Source: Methylomagnum ishizawai
GTDB taxonomy: Bacteria; Pseudomonadota; Gammaproteobacteria; Methylococcales; Methylococcaceae
Reading direction: 5' to 3'
DNA: 64,000 nt
Assembly (NCBI RefSeq): GCF_900155475.1
Contig: NZ_FXAM01000001.1
Span: 62,001 to 126,000, forward strand
The notes under the pieces were generated by a model, which ran no database searches, was not told the origin of the DNA, and saw only the letters and a program-made list of their open reading frames with translations. Each line of letters starts with the position of its first letter. The stretch's first letter is position 1. Position numbers and translations under genes: made by a program. Positions 42,459 to 52,400 of this stretch are shown here, piece by piece.

Positions 42459-43556
42459 CTAAAACGCCGCCAAGCCATTGATGGTCGCGGGCAACCCGGA
42501 TGCCCCGCCGCTCATCGGCGCCAGCGCCCCGTCGGTTTCGATATGGAACAGGCCAATCGACCCCGCGCCGCTGTTCAGCGAATACAGGTATTGGTTGTCG
42601 TCGCTCAGGACCAGATCGACGGGCTTGGAACCCGCCGCGAAGCTGGCCGCGACCCCGCTGGGATCGAGCAAGTCCGGCTTGCCATTCTCGCTCAGCCGGA
42701 ACCCGCTCACGGTATCGTTCGGGGTGTTGGCGGTGTAGGCGAAACGGCCATCCAGCGTGACCGCCACCCAGCAGGCGGCGGTTTGCCGGGTCGCCACCGG
42801 GTTGCCGACGGGCGACAATTTGCCGCCGGGTTGGGCGGTGAACACCGCCAGGCTGCTGGCCCCGGCGCTGCCGCCGTTGGCCTGGGTCACGAACAACTGG
42901 TTGCGCCGTCCGAAGGCGAAGCCGAACGGCGTCGGCGCCGGGGAATCCGTGATCATCGCCGGTCCCAGCCCGCCCAGGCCGTCCACATCGAAGCTAACGA
43001 TGTGGTTGGTGGCCTTCTCGGTCACCACCAAGGTCCGGCCATCGGTGCTGAAATGGACCTGGGCGGCCCCGACACCCGTGCCGCTGAGGGTGTGGGCCGG
43101 ACCGGGCAAGGGGGACAGCTTGCCGTTATCGCCGATGCGGAAACCGCTGACACTGTCGCTATCGGCGTTCAGCACGTACAGGAGATCGCCGAACACGGTG
43201 AGACTGATGGGCTTGTTCCCGCCCGAGGCGATGCGCTGGATCGACCGCAAACCGCCTTGGGAACCACCAATCGCGAAGGCGGTGATGTCGTGGCTACCCG
43301 CGTTGACCACATACAGCCAGCGGGCGTTCTGGGCGATGGCGAGGCCACCCTGGTTGCCCAACCCGGCGCTGGTGCCCAGCCCGCCGGTAGGATAAACCTG
43401 GATGGGCGACAAATCGCCATTTTTGGCGCGGTGATACGCCATCACCGCATTGCCCGCGGCGTCGTTGGTCGCGGTGTAGACGCCACCGGCCTGGACGGTG
43501 GAGGCGACCGCCAAACCCAGCCAGACGGAACGCAGCGCAAGTTTCATAGCACGCAT
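42459..43556 (-). CDS. Secreted beta-propeller protein (lactonase/YVTN-like)
   Basis: This 365-residue protein has a signal peptide (LALRSVWLGLAVASTVQAGG). The remainder is a seven-bladed-propeller-type repeat: blades with GLAIAQNARWLYVVNAGSHD, SLTVFGDLLYVLNADSDSVS, VHFSTDGRTLVVTEKATNHI, FGFAFGRRNQLFVTQANGGS, VAVTLDGRFAYTANTPNDTV and LVLSDDNQYLYSLNSGAGSI. This fits the lactonase/6-phosphogluconolactonase-like family, but secretion argues against a cytoplasmic lactonase. Start 43556 has a GGAG upstream; ATG 43547 is an alternative. It lies 121 bases downstream of the sensor kinase gene on the same strand, so it may belong to that transcript. Confidence 0.85.
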   Translation of the reverse strand: MRAMKLALRSVWLGLAVASTVQAGGVYTATNDAAGNAVMAYHRAKNGDLSPIQVYPTGGLGTSAGLGNQGGLAIAQNARWLYVVNAGSHDITAFAIGGSQGGLRSIQRIASGGNKPISLTVFGDLLYVLNADSDSVSGFRIGDNGKLSPLPGPAHTLSGTGVGAAQVHFSTDGRTLVVTEKATNHIVSFDVDGLGGLGPAMITDSPAPTPFGFAFGRRNQLFVTQANGGSAGASSLAVFTAQPGGKLSPVGNPVATRQTAACWVAVTLDGRFAYTANTPNDTVSGFRLSENGKPDLLDPSGVAASFAAGSKPVDLVLSDDNQYLYSLNSGAGSIGLFHIETDGALAPMSGGASGLPATINGLAAF

Positions 43557-43677
43557 ATCGAGAACTCCATGGAAAGTGAGGATTGATCCGAACCCTTGCG
43601 TTCGGGTGGCGGAATTATGCGATTCCAAACATCACGGAATCCTCACGCGGGCTTCAAATCGCCGTGACAATACGGGC

Positions 43678-45417
43678 TCAAGCCCTGGGCAGGTCGAAAC
43701 GGAACACCGAACCCCGCCCCGGCACGCTTTCGGCCCGGATCGTCCCGCCGTGCAAGGCCACGATCCTGCCCACCAAAATCAGGCCCAAGCCCCCGGCGAT
43801 CCCGCCCCCGCGGCGGCTCAAGGGCGAATCCCAAGCGAACAAGCGCGGCAGGTGTTCCGGCGCGATGCCGACGCCGGTATCGGACACCGCGACCTCGATC
43901 CGGCCCTCCCCCGGCTCGGCCTCCACCCACACCCGCCCGCCGGGTGGCGTATGGCGCAGGGCGTTATCGAGCAGATTGGTCAACACCCGCTCGACCAAGG
44001 CCAGATCGGCCCGCACCCAGGGCAATTCCGGTCCGGCCCCGGCCCGCAATTCCACACCGCGCTGGCGGGCGCTCAACTCGAATTTCTGCGCCACGTCCTG
44101 GAGCAATTCCGCCAGCGGGAACGCCTCCGGCTGGAAACTGGACTCGTCGCATTCCAGCCGGGCCAACTCGAACAACTCCTGCGCCAACTTGCCCAGTTGC
44201 TCGCTGTGGCGCACGGCGACCGCCAGATAGCGCTCGCGTTCTTCCGGTGTCAAGGGGGCGGCTTGGGCGCTCATGGCTTCGAGATAGCCGCGCAGCGCGG
44301 TCAGGGGCGAGCGCAGATCGTGCGAGACATGGGCGACCAACTCCCGGCGCACGCGGTCCTTGTGCTTGAGTTCGCCCATTTCCAGCGCCATGCGCCCGGC
44401 GCGGCGGAAAGTTTCCGCCAGCCGTCCGAGTTCGTCGCCGCGCCCCTCCGGCAAGGCCGCGTCCAGCTTGCCTTCCATCAGTCCTTCGCCGGCGCTGGCG
44501 AGATCGCGCACCGGACGGGCGAGTTGCCGGGCCAAGGCATAGCCGCCCAGCAACGCCGCCCCCAGCCCGAACAGCGACAAACCCAGGACCAGATAGAACA
44601 GCATCGTATAGGGTTCCATGGCGCTGCCCAGGTCGAGTTGCAGCACGGCGAGGACGGGCCGGTCGGCCCCGGTCAAGGGCCGCACCGCCACAAGATAGGA
44701 TTGACCCGCTAATTCGGCCCGCCGCGGCCAGGAACCTTCGCCGCCGCCCGGCCCGCCCAGCCACAGGGCCAATTCGCCCCGCGCCCTGGCAGGCAAGGAA
44801 CTCGCCAGTACATAGCCATGCGGAGCGGCGGGCTCGATCAGGCTGAGCGCCAGACCGGGCGGGGCCAGATCGAGGAACCGCCCGAGATAGGCTTGATCGA
44901 TATGCAAGCCTATCGCCACCCAGCCGATAGTGACCGGCGCCCGCACCGGCACCACCGCCCAGGCATGGAAAACACCGTCCAGAAAACCGAACAGGGTCGC
45001 CCTGCCCTGCTCTTCCGCCCGGACCAGCGCCGCCGGATAGGCGAAGGCCGCGCCCCGGCCCTGGGCGGCGGTATCGGCGACGACCTGGCCGTCCAGGCCG
45101 ACGAACAAGGCGCGATGGCCGCGGATGCGGTCGTTCAGGTTATCCAGGGCGGAGCGGACGGTTTCGGGGTCGGCGGCACTGGCGGCGGCGCGGAAACCGA
45201 AATCGGCGACCAGGATACGCGCCTCGCTGGCGATGCCCTCGCCCCGCTCCGTCAGGAAGGCGTGGAGGATGCGCTCGTCGTAGGCCAATTCCTGGCCCAG
45301 CCGCTCCATGACATTGGCCCTGGATAAACCGTAAACCGCGAACAGGATGAACGCCTGCGCCGCCACCAGCAGCGCGGAAAAAAACAGCGCCAGCCGGGCC
45401 TGGAAACTAAGGTTCAC
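43678..45417 (-). CDS. Membrane sensor histidine kinase with periplasmic Cache-like domain
   Basis: The protein has 579 residues. It has an N-terminal membrane helix (about 8-30), a periplasmic region of about 230 residues with a Cache-like pattern (ALFVGLDGQVVADTAAQGRG, TIGWVAIGLHIDQAYLGRFL) and a second helix (about 272-296). A HAMP domain with ARPVRDLASAGEGLMEGKLD follows. The kinase core has phosphoacceptor His366 in HVSHDLRSPL, N box LTNLLDNALRHTP and G boxes SDTGVGIAPEHLP and GGLGLILVGRIVALHGG. The start overlaps the cupredoxin gene by 11 bases. It is the fourth gene of a reverse operon with a response regulator, a barrel and a cupredoxin. The ligand is unknown; the neighbour suggests copper or an oxidised substrate. 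Confidence 0.92.
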   Translation of the reverse strand: MNLSFQARLALFFSALLVAAQAFILFAVYGLSRANVMERLGQELAYDERILHAFLTERGEGIASEARILVADFGFRAAASAADPETVRSALDNLNDRIRGHRALFVGLDGQVVADTAAQGRGAAFAYPAALVRAEEQGRATLFGFLDGVFHAWAVVPVRAPVTIGWVAIGLHIDQAYLGRFLDLAPPGLALSLIEPAAPHGYVLASSLPARARGELALWLGGPGGGEGSWPRRAELAGQSYLVAVRPLTGADRPVLAVLQLDLGSAMEPYTMLFYLVLGLSLFGLGAALLGGYALARQLARPVRDLASAGEGLMEGKLDAALPEGRGDELGRLAETFRRAGRMALEMGELKHKDRVRRELVAHVSHDLRSPLTALRGYLEAMSAQAAPLTPEERERYLAVAVRHSEQLGKLAQELFELARLECDESSFQPEAFPLAELLQDVAQKFELSARQRGVELRAGAGPELPWVRADLALVERVLTNLLDNALRHTPPGGRVWVEAEPGEGRIEVAVSDTGVGIAPEHLPRLFAWDSPLSRRGGGIAGGLGLILVGRIVALHGGTIRAESVPGRGSVFRFDLPRA

Positions 45418-46057
45418 CGGGGTAGGCTTCCTGTTGCGGATGGACGGGCGGCTTGCCGTTGCGGTGCAGGCGTTTGAGCGGAATCACCGGGTTCCAGCCC
45501 ATCGGCGTATCTTCCGTCGCCATCATGGCGGGGCCGGGCAGTTCGCCGTCGCGCTCGGCGTCGGGCTGCCAAACGGCCAGCCGGTATTCCCCGGCGGGTA
45601 CCGACAGCGACCAGCGCCCCTCGGCGTCGCTGACCGCGAAATAAGGCGTGTCGGCGACATAGACATAGCCCAGCATCCAATCATGGATATTGCAGCCCAA
45701 CACCGCCACGCCGGCCTGGCCGAAACGGACCGGCTGCTCGGGCCGACCCTTATACAGTTTGATCTCGAAGGCGTTGCCGGGGGAAAAGGAATAGACATGG
45801 TGCTGGATGCGGTCGCTATTGGGGAAATCGACCGTATCGCCCCGCTGGATCGCCAACACATGGGGGATGAACTCACGGTCGCGCTGGTCGATGACCATTG
45901 TGGCCGGTGGACGGGGCGGCGCGGGCCGGGCCGGGCGGGCCAGGATCACCGCCTCCGCCAAGGGTTGTCCCGCCTCGTCGCGCACTTCCCCGGAGAGGAC
46001 CGCCGCCCGCGCCGACAGCCATCCGGCCCATAGGACCAGCGCCGCCAACCGTCTCAA
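45407..46057 (-). CDS. Secreted cupredoxin-like protein (methylamine-utilization-protein-like)
   Basis: This is a 216-residue protein read from TTG 46057, which overlaps the barrel gene stop as TTGA. The upstream frame is open but shadowed. The signal peptide is LAALVLWAGWLSARAA. A carboxypeptidase-regulatory-like strand pair (SGEVRDEAGQPLAEAVI) precedes a plastocyanin-like fold. IQRGDTVDFPNSDRIQHHVY gives a His ligand, and LGCNIHDWMLGYVYVAD gives Cys122, His125 and Met128. These are complete type 1 copper ligands, and the fold resembles the proteins annotated as methylamine utilization proteins. The C-terminal part adds a second beta segment ending GWNPVIPLKRL. A role as copper-containing electron carrier or copper-binding signal partner for the kinase is inferred. 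Confidence 0.82.
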   Translation of the reverse strand: MRRLAALVLWAGWLSARAAVLSGEVRDEAGQPLAEAVILARPARPAPPRPPATMVIDQRDREFIPHVLAIQRGDTVDFPNSDRIQHHVYSFSPGNAFEIKLYKGRPEQPVRFGQAGVAVLGCNIHDWMLGYVYVADTPYFAVSDAEGRWSLSVPAGEYRLAVWQPDAERDGELPGPAMMATEDTPMGWNPVIPLKRLHRNGKPPVHPQQEAYPGEP

Positions 46058-47334
46058 AAGAACACCCGATAGGACAACAGCCACAGATTTTCCCGCTGCC
46101 GCGCCGCCTCGCCCCACAGTTCGCGGGCCGGGCGGTTGCTGTCGATCCACACGAATTCCAGGTTCAACTGGTGCTGCACATGGAAATCGAAGCTGTAGTT
46201 GTAGTTCACCGTCCAAGCCCGCCCCGATTCCCGGTTATCGTCCTGTGGGAACAAATCGTCGCCGCCCGCGGAAAAACGATCATGCCGCAGGCTCAGGCGG
46301 TGCCCGCCGCTGGCCTTGCTGAGCAGGACCGAATAAGCATGGAAGTCGGCATCGACCGGAAACACCCCGCCCATCGGCGCACCCATCTGGGTCCGCCCGA
46401 ACAAACCCTGTCCGATCAGTTCCAGCGCCCAGGGCAGTTCCGATTTAAATCCCAGGCTGGCGAAACGGGTATGCCAGCCATATTGCCCATTCTCGACCAC
46501 CGAGGTGCGGGCGCGGTTGTCGTAATACAACGCCCGGAATTTGGCGAGGCCGGGCCGTTCCAGGCTCAGGCCGAGGTAATAGCCGGGACGGCCATCGACC
46601 TCGACGAAAGGTTGGGTGGAACCGGCCTGCTTGGGGAAAATGCTTTGGATCACCCCGGACCGGGTGGGCAGGGGCAGGCGGTCGCCGAAAGTGGCTTCGT
46701 AATCGTGCAGGCTGAAACCGCGCCAAGCCAGCAAGGCACCCGCCGTGTCGTTGTTGCCGAAACCGGCCCCGAACAGGCCGAGTTGGTCGCCATTCCCAAG
46801 CCGGAGGGCCCATTGCGCCTCGCCGCCGAACACGCGCAGTTCCTCGCCGACCCAGGTATTGATGGCCGAGGAAGTCAGGGTATAGGGACTGGTCCAGCCG
46901 GTACCGGTGTTTTCCAGCGAGACCGGCGGGAAGAACGCGCCCAGCCGGGCGCTGTAGCGCAGGGATTCCATGCTGGCCGGTCGCCAGTGCAAAAACGCTT
47001 CGGTGGCGTCGAGGGGATGGGTTTGGCGATCCGCCGCCTTGAGCGTGGCCGTGGCGGTCCAATCCCAGCCCAACCGCATCCGCGCCGTCAAGGCGGCTTC
47101 GTTGGCACGGACCAGATCGGTGGAACCCCCATCGCCATAGCGGAATTTGCCCAACGCCCGGTCCAGCCAGGTGGGGTCGGATTCGACATGCAAATAGCGC
47201 AGATCGGCGAAACCATGCCATTCCATCGCGGGAAACCCGGCTTCGTCGGCCCCGGCACAGGCTGGCGCGAGCGATAGCAAGGCGCTGCCCACGCCCAGGC
47301 CGATGCGCCGCCGGGCCGGGCCGGGCCGATTCAT
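46054..47334 (-). CDS. Outer-membrane beta-barrel protein (porin-like)
   Basis: This 426-residue protein has a signal peptide (RIGLGVGSALLSLAPACAGADE). The following sequence is a series of amphipathic strands separated by polar loops: WHGFADLRYLHVE, ALTARMRLGWDW, SLRYSARLGAF, AQWALRLGNGDQLGLFG, YYLGLSLERPGLAKFRALYY and RLSLRHDRFSAG. It ends LWLLSYRVFF, with a terminal Phe, which is the outer-membrane insertion signal. It is not a recognised porin family member. It lies 16 bases after the response regulator stop and overlaps the cupredoxin start. It is likely regulated by that two-component pair and may let the metal or substrate into the periplasm. Confidence 0.82.
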   Translation of the reverse strand: MNRPGPARRRIGLGVGSALLSLAPACAGADEAGFPAMEWHGFADLRYLHVESDPTWLDRALGKFRYGDGGSTDLVRANEAALTARMRLGWDWTATATLKAADRQTHPLDATEAFLHWRPASMESLRYSARLGAFFPPVSLENTGTGWTSPYTLTSSAINTWVGEELRVFGGEAQWALRLGNGDQLGLFGAGFGNNDTAGALLAWRGFSLHDYEATFGDRLPLPTRSGVIQSIFPKQAGSTQPFVEVDGRPGYYLGLSLERPGLAKFRALYYDNRARTSVVENGQYGWHTRFASLGFKSELPWALELIGQGLFGRTQMGAPMGGVFPVDADFHAYSVLLSKASGGHRLSLRHDRFSAGGDDLFPQDDNRESGRAWTVNYNYSFDFHVQHQLNLEFVWIDSNRPARELWGEAARQRENLWLLSYRVFF

Positions 47335-47350
47335 CCGGGATTCCGGCCCG

Positions 47351-48067
47351 TCATGCCGCCGACCCGCCGTCCGGCGCGAACTTATAGCCCACGCCCCACA
47401 CGGTGAGGATATGCGCCGGATGGGCCGGATCGGCTTCGACCTTGCCGCGCAGGCGGTTGATATGGGAATTGACCGTGTGTTCGTAGCCGTCGTGGCCATA
47501 GCCCCAGACCTGGTCGAGCAATTCCAAGCGGCTGAACACCCGGCCCGGATGGCGCATGAAGAAATGCAGCAGATCGAATTCGCGGGCGGTGAGGCTCAAC
47601 ACCGCGCCGTCCAGCTTGGCTTCGCGGGCCACGGGATCGAGGACGAAACGTCCGCCCCGCAACGCCGCGCCCTGGGGCGCTTGGGCCAGCGCCTCGACCC
47701 TACGGAACAGCGCCCGCACCCGCGCCACCAATTCCAACACCGAGAACGGCTTGGCCAGGTAGTCGTCCGCGCCCAGTTCCAGCCCGAGGATGCGCTGGCT
47801 CTCGGCGCTCTTGCCACTGACGATGATGATGGGGAGATAGCCCGGTTGGGCACGGACCCGGCGGCAGATTTCGAGGCCATCCACGCCGGGCAGGTTGATA
47901 TCCAGGATCAAAAGATCGGTGAGGGCGGATTCCAGCGCCGCCATTCCGGCTACGCCGTCCTGGACCCGGCGCACGACATAGCCCTCTTCGCGGAGGCCGC
48001 GTTCCAGCAAGGCGGCGACCTCGGGATCGTCCTCCACCACCAGGATGTGCTTGTCGGTGTTCGCCAC
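47351..48067 (-). CDS. OmpR-family response regulator
   Basis: The protein has 238 residues from GTG 48067, with GGGGAG spaced 8 bases before it. The receiver has VVEDDP (about 10-15), phosphoacceptor Asp56 in LLILDINLPGVDGLEICRRV, Ser/Lys in IIIVSGKSAES and LAKPFSVLELVARVRALFRR. The DNA-binding winged helix (about 140-235) has LSLTAREFDLLHFFMRHPGR, VWGYGHDGYEHTVNSHINRL and VWGVGYKF. It is the first gene of the reverse operon and would regulate the barrel, cupredoxin and kinase genes that follow. Transcription begins in the 163-base space after the metK-like gene. The target promoters and signal are unknown. Confidence 0.9.
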   Translation of the reverse strand: MANTDKHILVVEDDPEVAALLERGLREEGYVVRRVQDGVAGMAALESALTDLLILDINLPGVDGLEICRRVRAQPGYLPIIIVSGKSAESQRILGLELGADDYLAKPFSVLELVARVRALFRRVEALAQAPQGAALRGGRFVLDPVAREAKLDGAVLSLTAREFDLLHFFMRHPGRVFSRLELLDQVWGYGHDGYEHTVNSHINRLRGKVEADPAHPAHILTVWGVGYKFAPDGGSAA

Positions 48068-48230
48068 TGGATATCTCCCCGGCCTTGCGTTGACGGATGG
48101 TCGTGCGCGGAAGCGGCCCCCGTTGGGAGCGCGGCGGGATGATGGCGGGAAAGGACGGAGGATTTCAAGCGGGACGGAGGGCGGCGGCCCGCGGCGCGGG
48201 CCGGATGATTCGCACGGAGCGGCCAGGGAA

Positions 48231-49418
48231 TCAGCGCAAGTGCTGCGCCTTGTCCAGCTTTTCCCACGGCAGTTCGGTGAACGAAGCCCCGAAATGCCCA
48301 TTCACCGGCAAGCGGGCGTAGAAGCCGCCCTTGTGCTTGGAGGGTAAATGGCGCAGGTCGAAATCGCGGATGATGGCCCCGAGCCGGAAATCGATGCACT
48401 CGGCCAGACGGCTCTCGATCAAATCCTCGGAAACGGTGCCGGTGCCGAAGGTGCGGACCTCGATGCTCACGGGCCGGGCTTGGCCGATGGTATAGCTCAG
48501 TTGCACCTCGCATTCCTCCGCCAAGCCCGCCGCCACCACGTTCTTGGCCGCGTAGCGCGCGGCGTAAGCCCCCACCCGGTCCATGCGGCAGGGGTCTTTG
48601 CCCGAGAGCGCCGAGCCCGCGTGGCGGGCGTAGCCGCCGTAGGTGTCGCTGGCGGTCTTGCGCCCGGTCATGCCGGAATGGGCCACCGGGCCGCTCTTGG
48701 CGAAGCCGCCGCGCGGATTGACGAACAAATCCGTGGCCTCGTCCGGCTTGAGGGCGACGCCCGCGAACACCGGCATCACCACATGCTTGAGCAAGTCGTT
48801 CCTGAGGTTGGCCGGTTCGACCTGGACCTTGCCTTGCTGGCCCACGATCAAGGTGACGCTGTGGATGCGCTGGGGCACGCCCTCCACGAATTCCACGCCG
48901 ACCTGGGTGGTGCAATCGGGCGAGAGATAGGGAATGGCTTTGGATTCCCGCGCCGTGCGCAGTTGCCGCGCCAGCCGGTTGGCCATGGCGATGGGGAAGG
49001 GCATGAATTCCGGGGTCTGGTTGCAGGCGAAACCGAACTGGGTGGTTTGGTTGCGGACCTCGATGCGGTCGAGTTCCTTGTCGCTCAATTGCCGCTCGTC
49101 CCAAGCGTAACGCTGTTCCAGGGGTTGGGCGGTGAGGCTGGTGACCACGGTACATTCCGAGGCGTTGAAACCTTCCTTGCGGTAGCCGACCTCGCCCACC
49201 ACCTGCCGCGCCAATTCCGGGATATCCACCGTGGCCTTGGAGGCGAACCGCGCCGCGACGAACACCAGCCCCTTGGACAGGGCGCATTCGGTGACGACAT
49301 GGGAATAGGGGTCTTGTTGCAAGAACCTATCGACGATGGCATCGGCGATGGTATCGCAAACGCGGTCGGGATGGCCCTCGGCGACCGATTCCGAAGTGAA
49401 CAGGAAGCTCTTTCTCAT
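48231..49418 (-). CDS. Divergent S-adenosylmethionine synthetase-like protein (MetK paralogue)
   Basis: This 395-residue protein covers the three MetK domains. The N-terminal motif is TSESVAEGHPDRVCDTIADA (about 8-27), with Arg where MetK has Lys. The GAGDQGxMFGYA loop is replaced by VRNQTTQFGFACN (about 121-133). The third domain has LFVNPRGGFAKSGPVAHSGM where the usual segment is GGPxGDAG. SDTYGGYARHAGSALSGKDP and AARYAAKNVVAAGLAEECEV are conserved. MetK makes AdoMet from ATP and methionine. The substitutions fall in the substrate and metal loops, so activity may be altered. It begins 21 bases after the P-type ATPase stop, in the same operon. A standard metK is presumably elsewhere. Confidence 0.85.
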   Translation of the reverse strand: MRKSFLFTSESVAEGHPDRVCDTIADAIVDRFLQQDPYSHVVTECALSKGLVFVAARFASKATVDIPELARQVVGEVGYRKEGFNASECTVVTSLTAQPLEQRYAWDERQLSDKELDRIEVRNQTTQFGFACNQTPEFMPFPIAMANRLARQLRTARESKAIPYLSPDCTTQVGVEFVEGVPQRIHSVTLIVGQQGKVQVEPANLRNDLLKHVVMPVFAGVALKPDEATDLFVNPRGGFAKSGPVAHSGMTGRKTASDTYGGYARHAGSALSGKDPCRMDRVGAYAARYAAKNVVAAGLAEECEVQLSYTIGQARPVSIEVRTFGTGTVSEDLIESRLAECIDFRLGAIIRDFDLRHLPSKHKGGFYARLPVNGHFGASFTELPWEKLDKAQHLR

Positions 49419-49439
49419 CGCAGCACCTCAATCTCGTTG

Positions 49440-52400
49440 TTATTTCCCAAAATCCGACGCGGGTTCCGGCGGGTGCTGGAGCCGCTTGATGCCCTCGTTG
49501 ACCACGAAGGGCAAGGTCGCCCCGGCCCCGATGGCGAGCCAATCGACCGGGCCGATGGGCGCGAGCCGCAACAGGGCGCGTAGCGGCGGAATATACGCCG
49601 CCGCGATCTGCAACAGGATCGACCCGCCGACAGCATAGGTCAGATAGCGGTTCTTGGGCCGCTCGCCCGGATGGAACACGCCGGTCTTTTCCGAACGGCA
49701 ACTGATGGCGTGGAGCAATTGCGCCAGGGTCACGGTCATAAAGGCATTGGTGCCGGCATTGGCGGTGAGGCCACCATAGCGCATCAGGCTGTAGGCATAG
49801 ACGCTCATCGCGCCCCCGGTCAAGGCCAAGGACTCGCGCACCAGGCGCAGGGCGTCGTCTTTGCGGATGATGGGTTCCGCCGGGTCGCGCGGCGGTTGCT
49901 TGAGGACGTCCTGTTCCGGCGGTTCCAGCGCCAGCGCCAAACCGGGCAGGATATCGGTGACGAGATTGATCCACAGTAATTGGATCGGGTTCAGCACCTC
50001 ACCCGCGCCGATGGCGGTGCCAATCAGCATCATCTCGATTTCGCCCAGGTTGCTGGACAACAGGAACCTGAGGCTTTTGCGGATATTGGCGTAGATGGTG
50101 CGGCCCTGCTCCACGGCGGTAATCATGGTGTGGAGGTTATCGTCCTCCAGCACCACGTCGGCCACCGAACGGGCGACCTCGGTGCCGCGTTCGCCCAGGG
50201 CCACGCCGACATCGGCGGCCTTGAGGGCCGGGCCGTCGTTGATGCCGTCGCCGGTCATCGCCACCACCCGCCCGGCCTTTTGCAGGGATTGCACGATTCT
50301 GAGCTTGTGCGCCGGGCTGACGCGGGCGAACACCGTGGTGTCGTTGACGATGCCGGACAAAAGTTCCGGCTCCAGCTTTTCCAGGCTGGCCGAATCGACG
50401 ATTTCCAGCGGCTTGTCGCCGCTGAGTCCCAGGCGCTTGCCCACGGAAAAAGCCGTGGTGCTTTGGTCGCCGGTAATCATCACGGTATCGATGCCGGCCG
50501 AATGGAATTGCGCCATCAGTTCGGCCATGCCGGGGCGGATGGTGTCTTCCATACTGCCGAGGCCGAGCCAGATCAGGTTTTGGGTCACGGCGGCGGTCGA
50601 GGTATCGACGGAATGGCCGTAGGCCACGCCCAACACCCGCAGCGCCTGTCCGGCCAGCCGTTCGTTGCAATGCAGGATGGTGGAGCGCTGCTCATCGTCG
50701 AGTTCGATAGAGGTGCCGTCGGGCAAACAGCGATGCGAGCAGAGTTCCAGCACATCGGCGGGGCTGCCCTTCACGGCGATGAGGTGTCCGGCCCCGGCAT
50801 CGGTGTGGACCGTGACCATATAGGGCCGGTCCTCGGCGCGATGCAGGGTCTTGACCAGCGGATACGCCTCGCGGATGGCCCGGACATCGGCCCCCGCCGC
50901 CAGGGCGATTTCGATCAAGGCCGACTCGGTGGGCGAGCCATCGAGGCCCAGGCTATCGCCCCGGTCGATGAATTTGACCTCGCTGCACAACGTCACCATG
51001 TCCAGCAAACGCTTGAGGTCGGCGCGTTCCAAGGGCGCGATGGGCTCGTCGTTGGCGAGGAAACCGTCGGTCCCGAACGTCACCGAATGCTCGAACAATT
51101 CCACGCCCACCGCCCGCATCCGGTTCTCGGTCAAGGTGCCGGTTTTGTCGAGGCACAAGGTTTGAATCGAGCCCAATCCTTCCACGGCGGGCAATTGCCG
51201 CACCAGTACCTTTTTCTCGCGCATCTGGCGGATGCCGAGCGCCAAGGTGGTGGTCGCCACGGCGGGCAAGCCTTCCGGCACCGCCGCCACCGCCAGCGAA
51301 ATCGAGGACTTGAGCATTTGTAGCACCCCGAAGCCGCGCACCAGCCCCAACCCGAACATCCCCGCGCAAATCGCCCCCGACAGCACCGCGAGTTGGGTGC
51401 CCATCTGGTCCAATTGGCGTTGCAGCGGGGTATCCGGGGTCTTGACCTCGCCAACCAGGGATTGGATCACGCCGATTTCGGTATGCCGCCCGGTCGAAAC
51501 CGCCACCGCCAAACCGCTGCCACCCGTGACCACGGTGCCGCGATGCACCATGTTCTTGCGGTCGGCCAGGGGCGTATCCTCGGCCACCACCAAGCCGTGA
51601 TGCTTGCCCACCGGCAGGCTTTCGCCGGTCAGGGCCGATTCGTCCACGGTCAGGCGGTTGCTGGACAGCAAACGGGCATCGGCGGGGATGTAGGTGCCGG
51701 GTTCCAGCACCAGGATATCGCCGGGCACCACCTCCTCGACCACGATCTCCCGGCGCTGACCGCCACGGACCACCTTGGCGTGGGTCGGGGTCATGGTGCC
51801 CAGGCTGCCGATGATTTTTTCCGCCGCGCTTTCGGTGGAATAACCGATGGCGGCGTTGATCAACACCACGCCCAAAATCACCAGGGCATCGGCCACGCCG
51901 CCGGTCGCCACCGACACCGCCGCCGACAGTCCCAGCAAAGCCACCGGAGGATTCAGCAATTGGCCCGAGATCATCGACCAAGCCGAGCGCGGTTTCTGTT
52001 CGCTGAGGACGTTGGGACCGTAGCGGTCCAGGCGCACCAGGGCGTGGGTGTCTTGCAAACCTTCGCGGTGGGTTTCCAAGGCGTCCAGCACCACCCCGCC
52101 TTCCGCCGCGTGCCAAGTCTGGCAGGGCGGGGCTTGGGTCTTGGCCCAATCCACCACCGGGCGCTGGGCCTGGGACGGCTGGGCCGGGCCGCGCCGTAAG
52201 CGGGGCAAGCGGAGGCTGAATCCTGGGCGCTGTCCGGCGGCGGGACGCTGGGTACGGGCCGCAGGTTCCGCCGGAGCCGCCCGCTCGGCCTGGGCACTGG
52301 CGGCGGGCCGGATCGCGCCGCCACGCCAATGCTCGCGGACGCAGGCTTCCAGTTCCTCCACCAACCCGGCCAGGGCGAGTCCGGGCTGGAAATGCACCAC

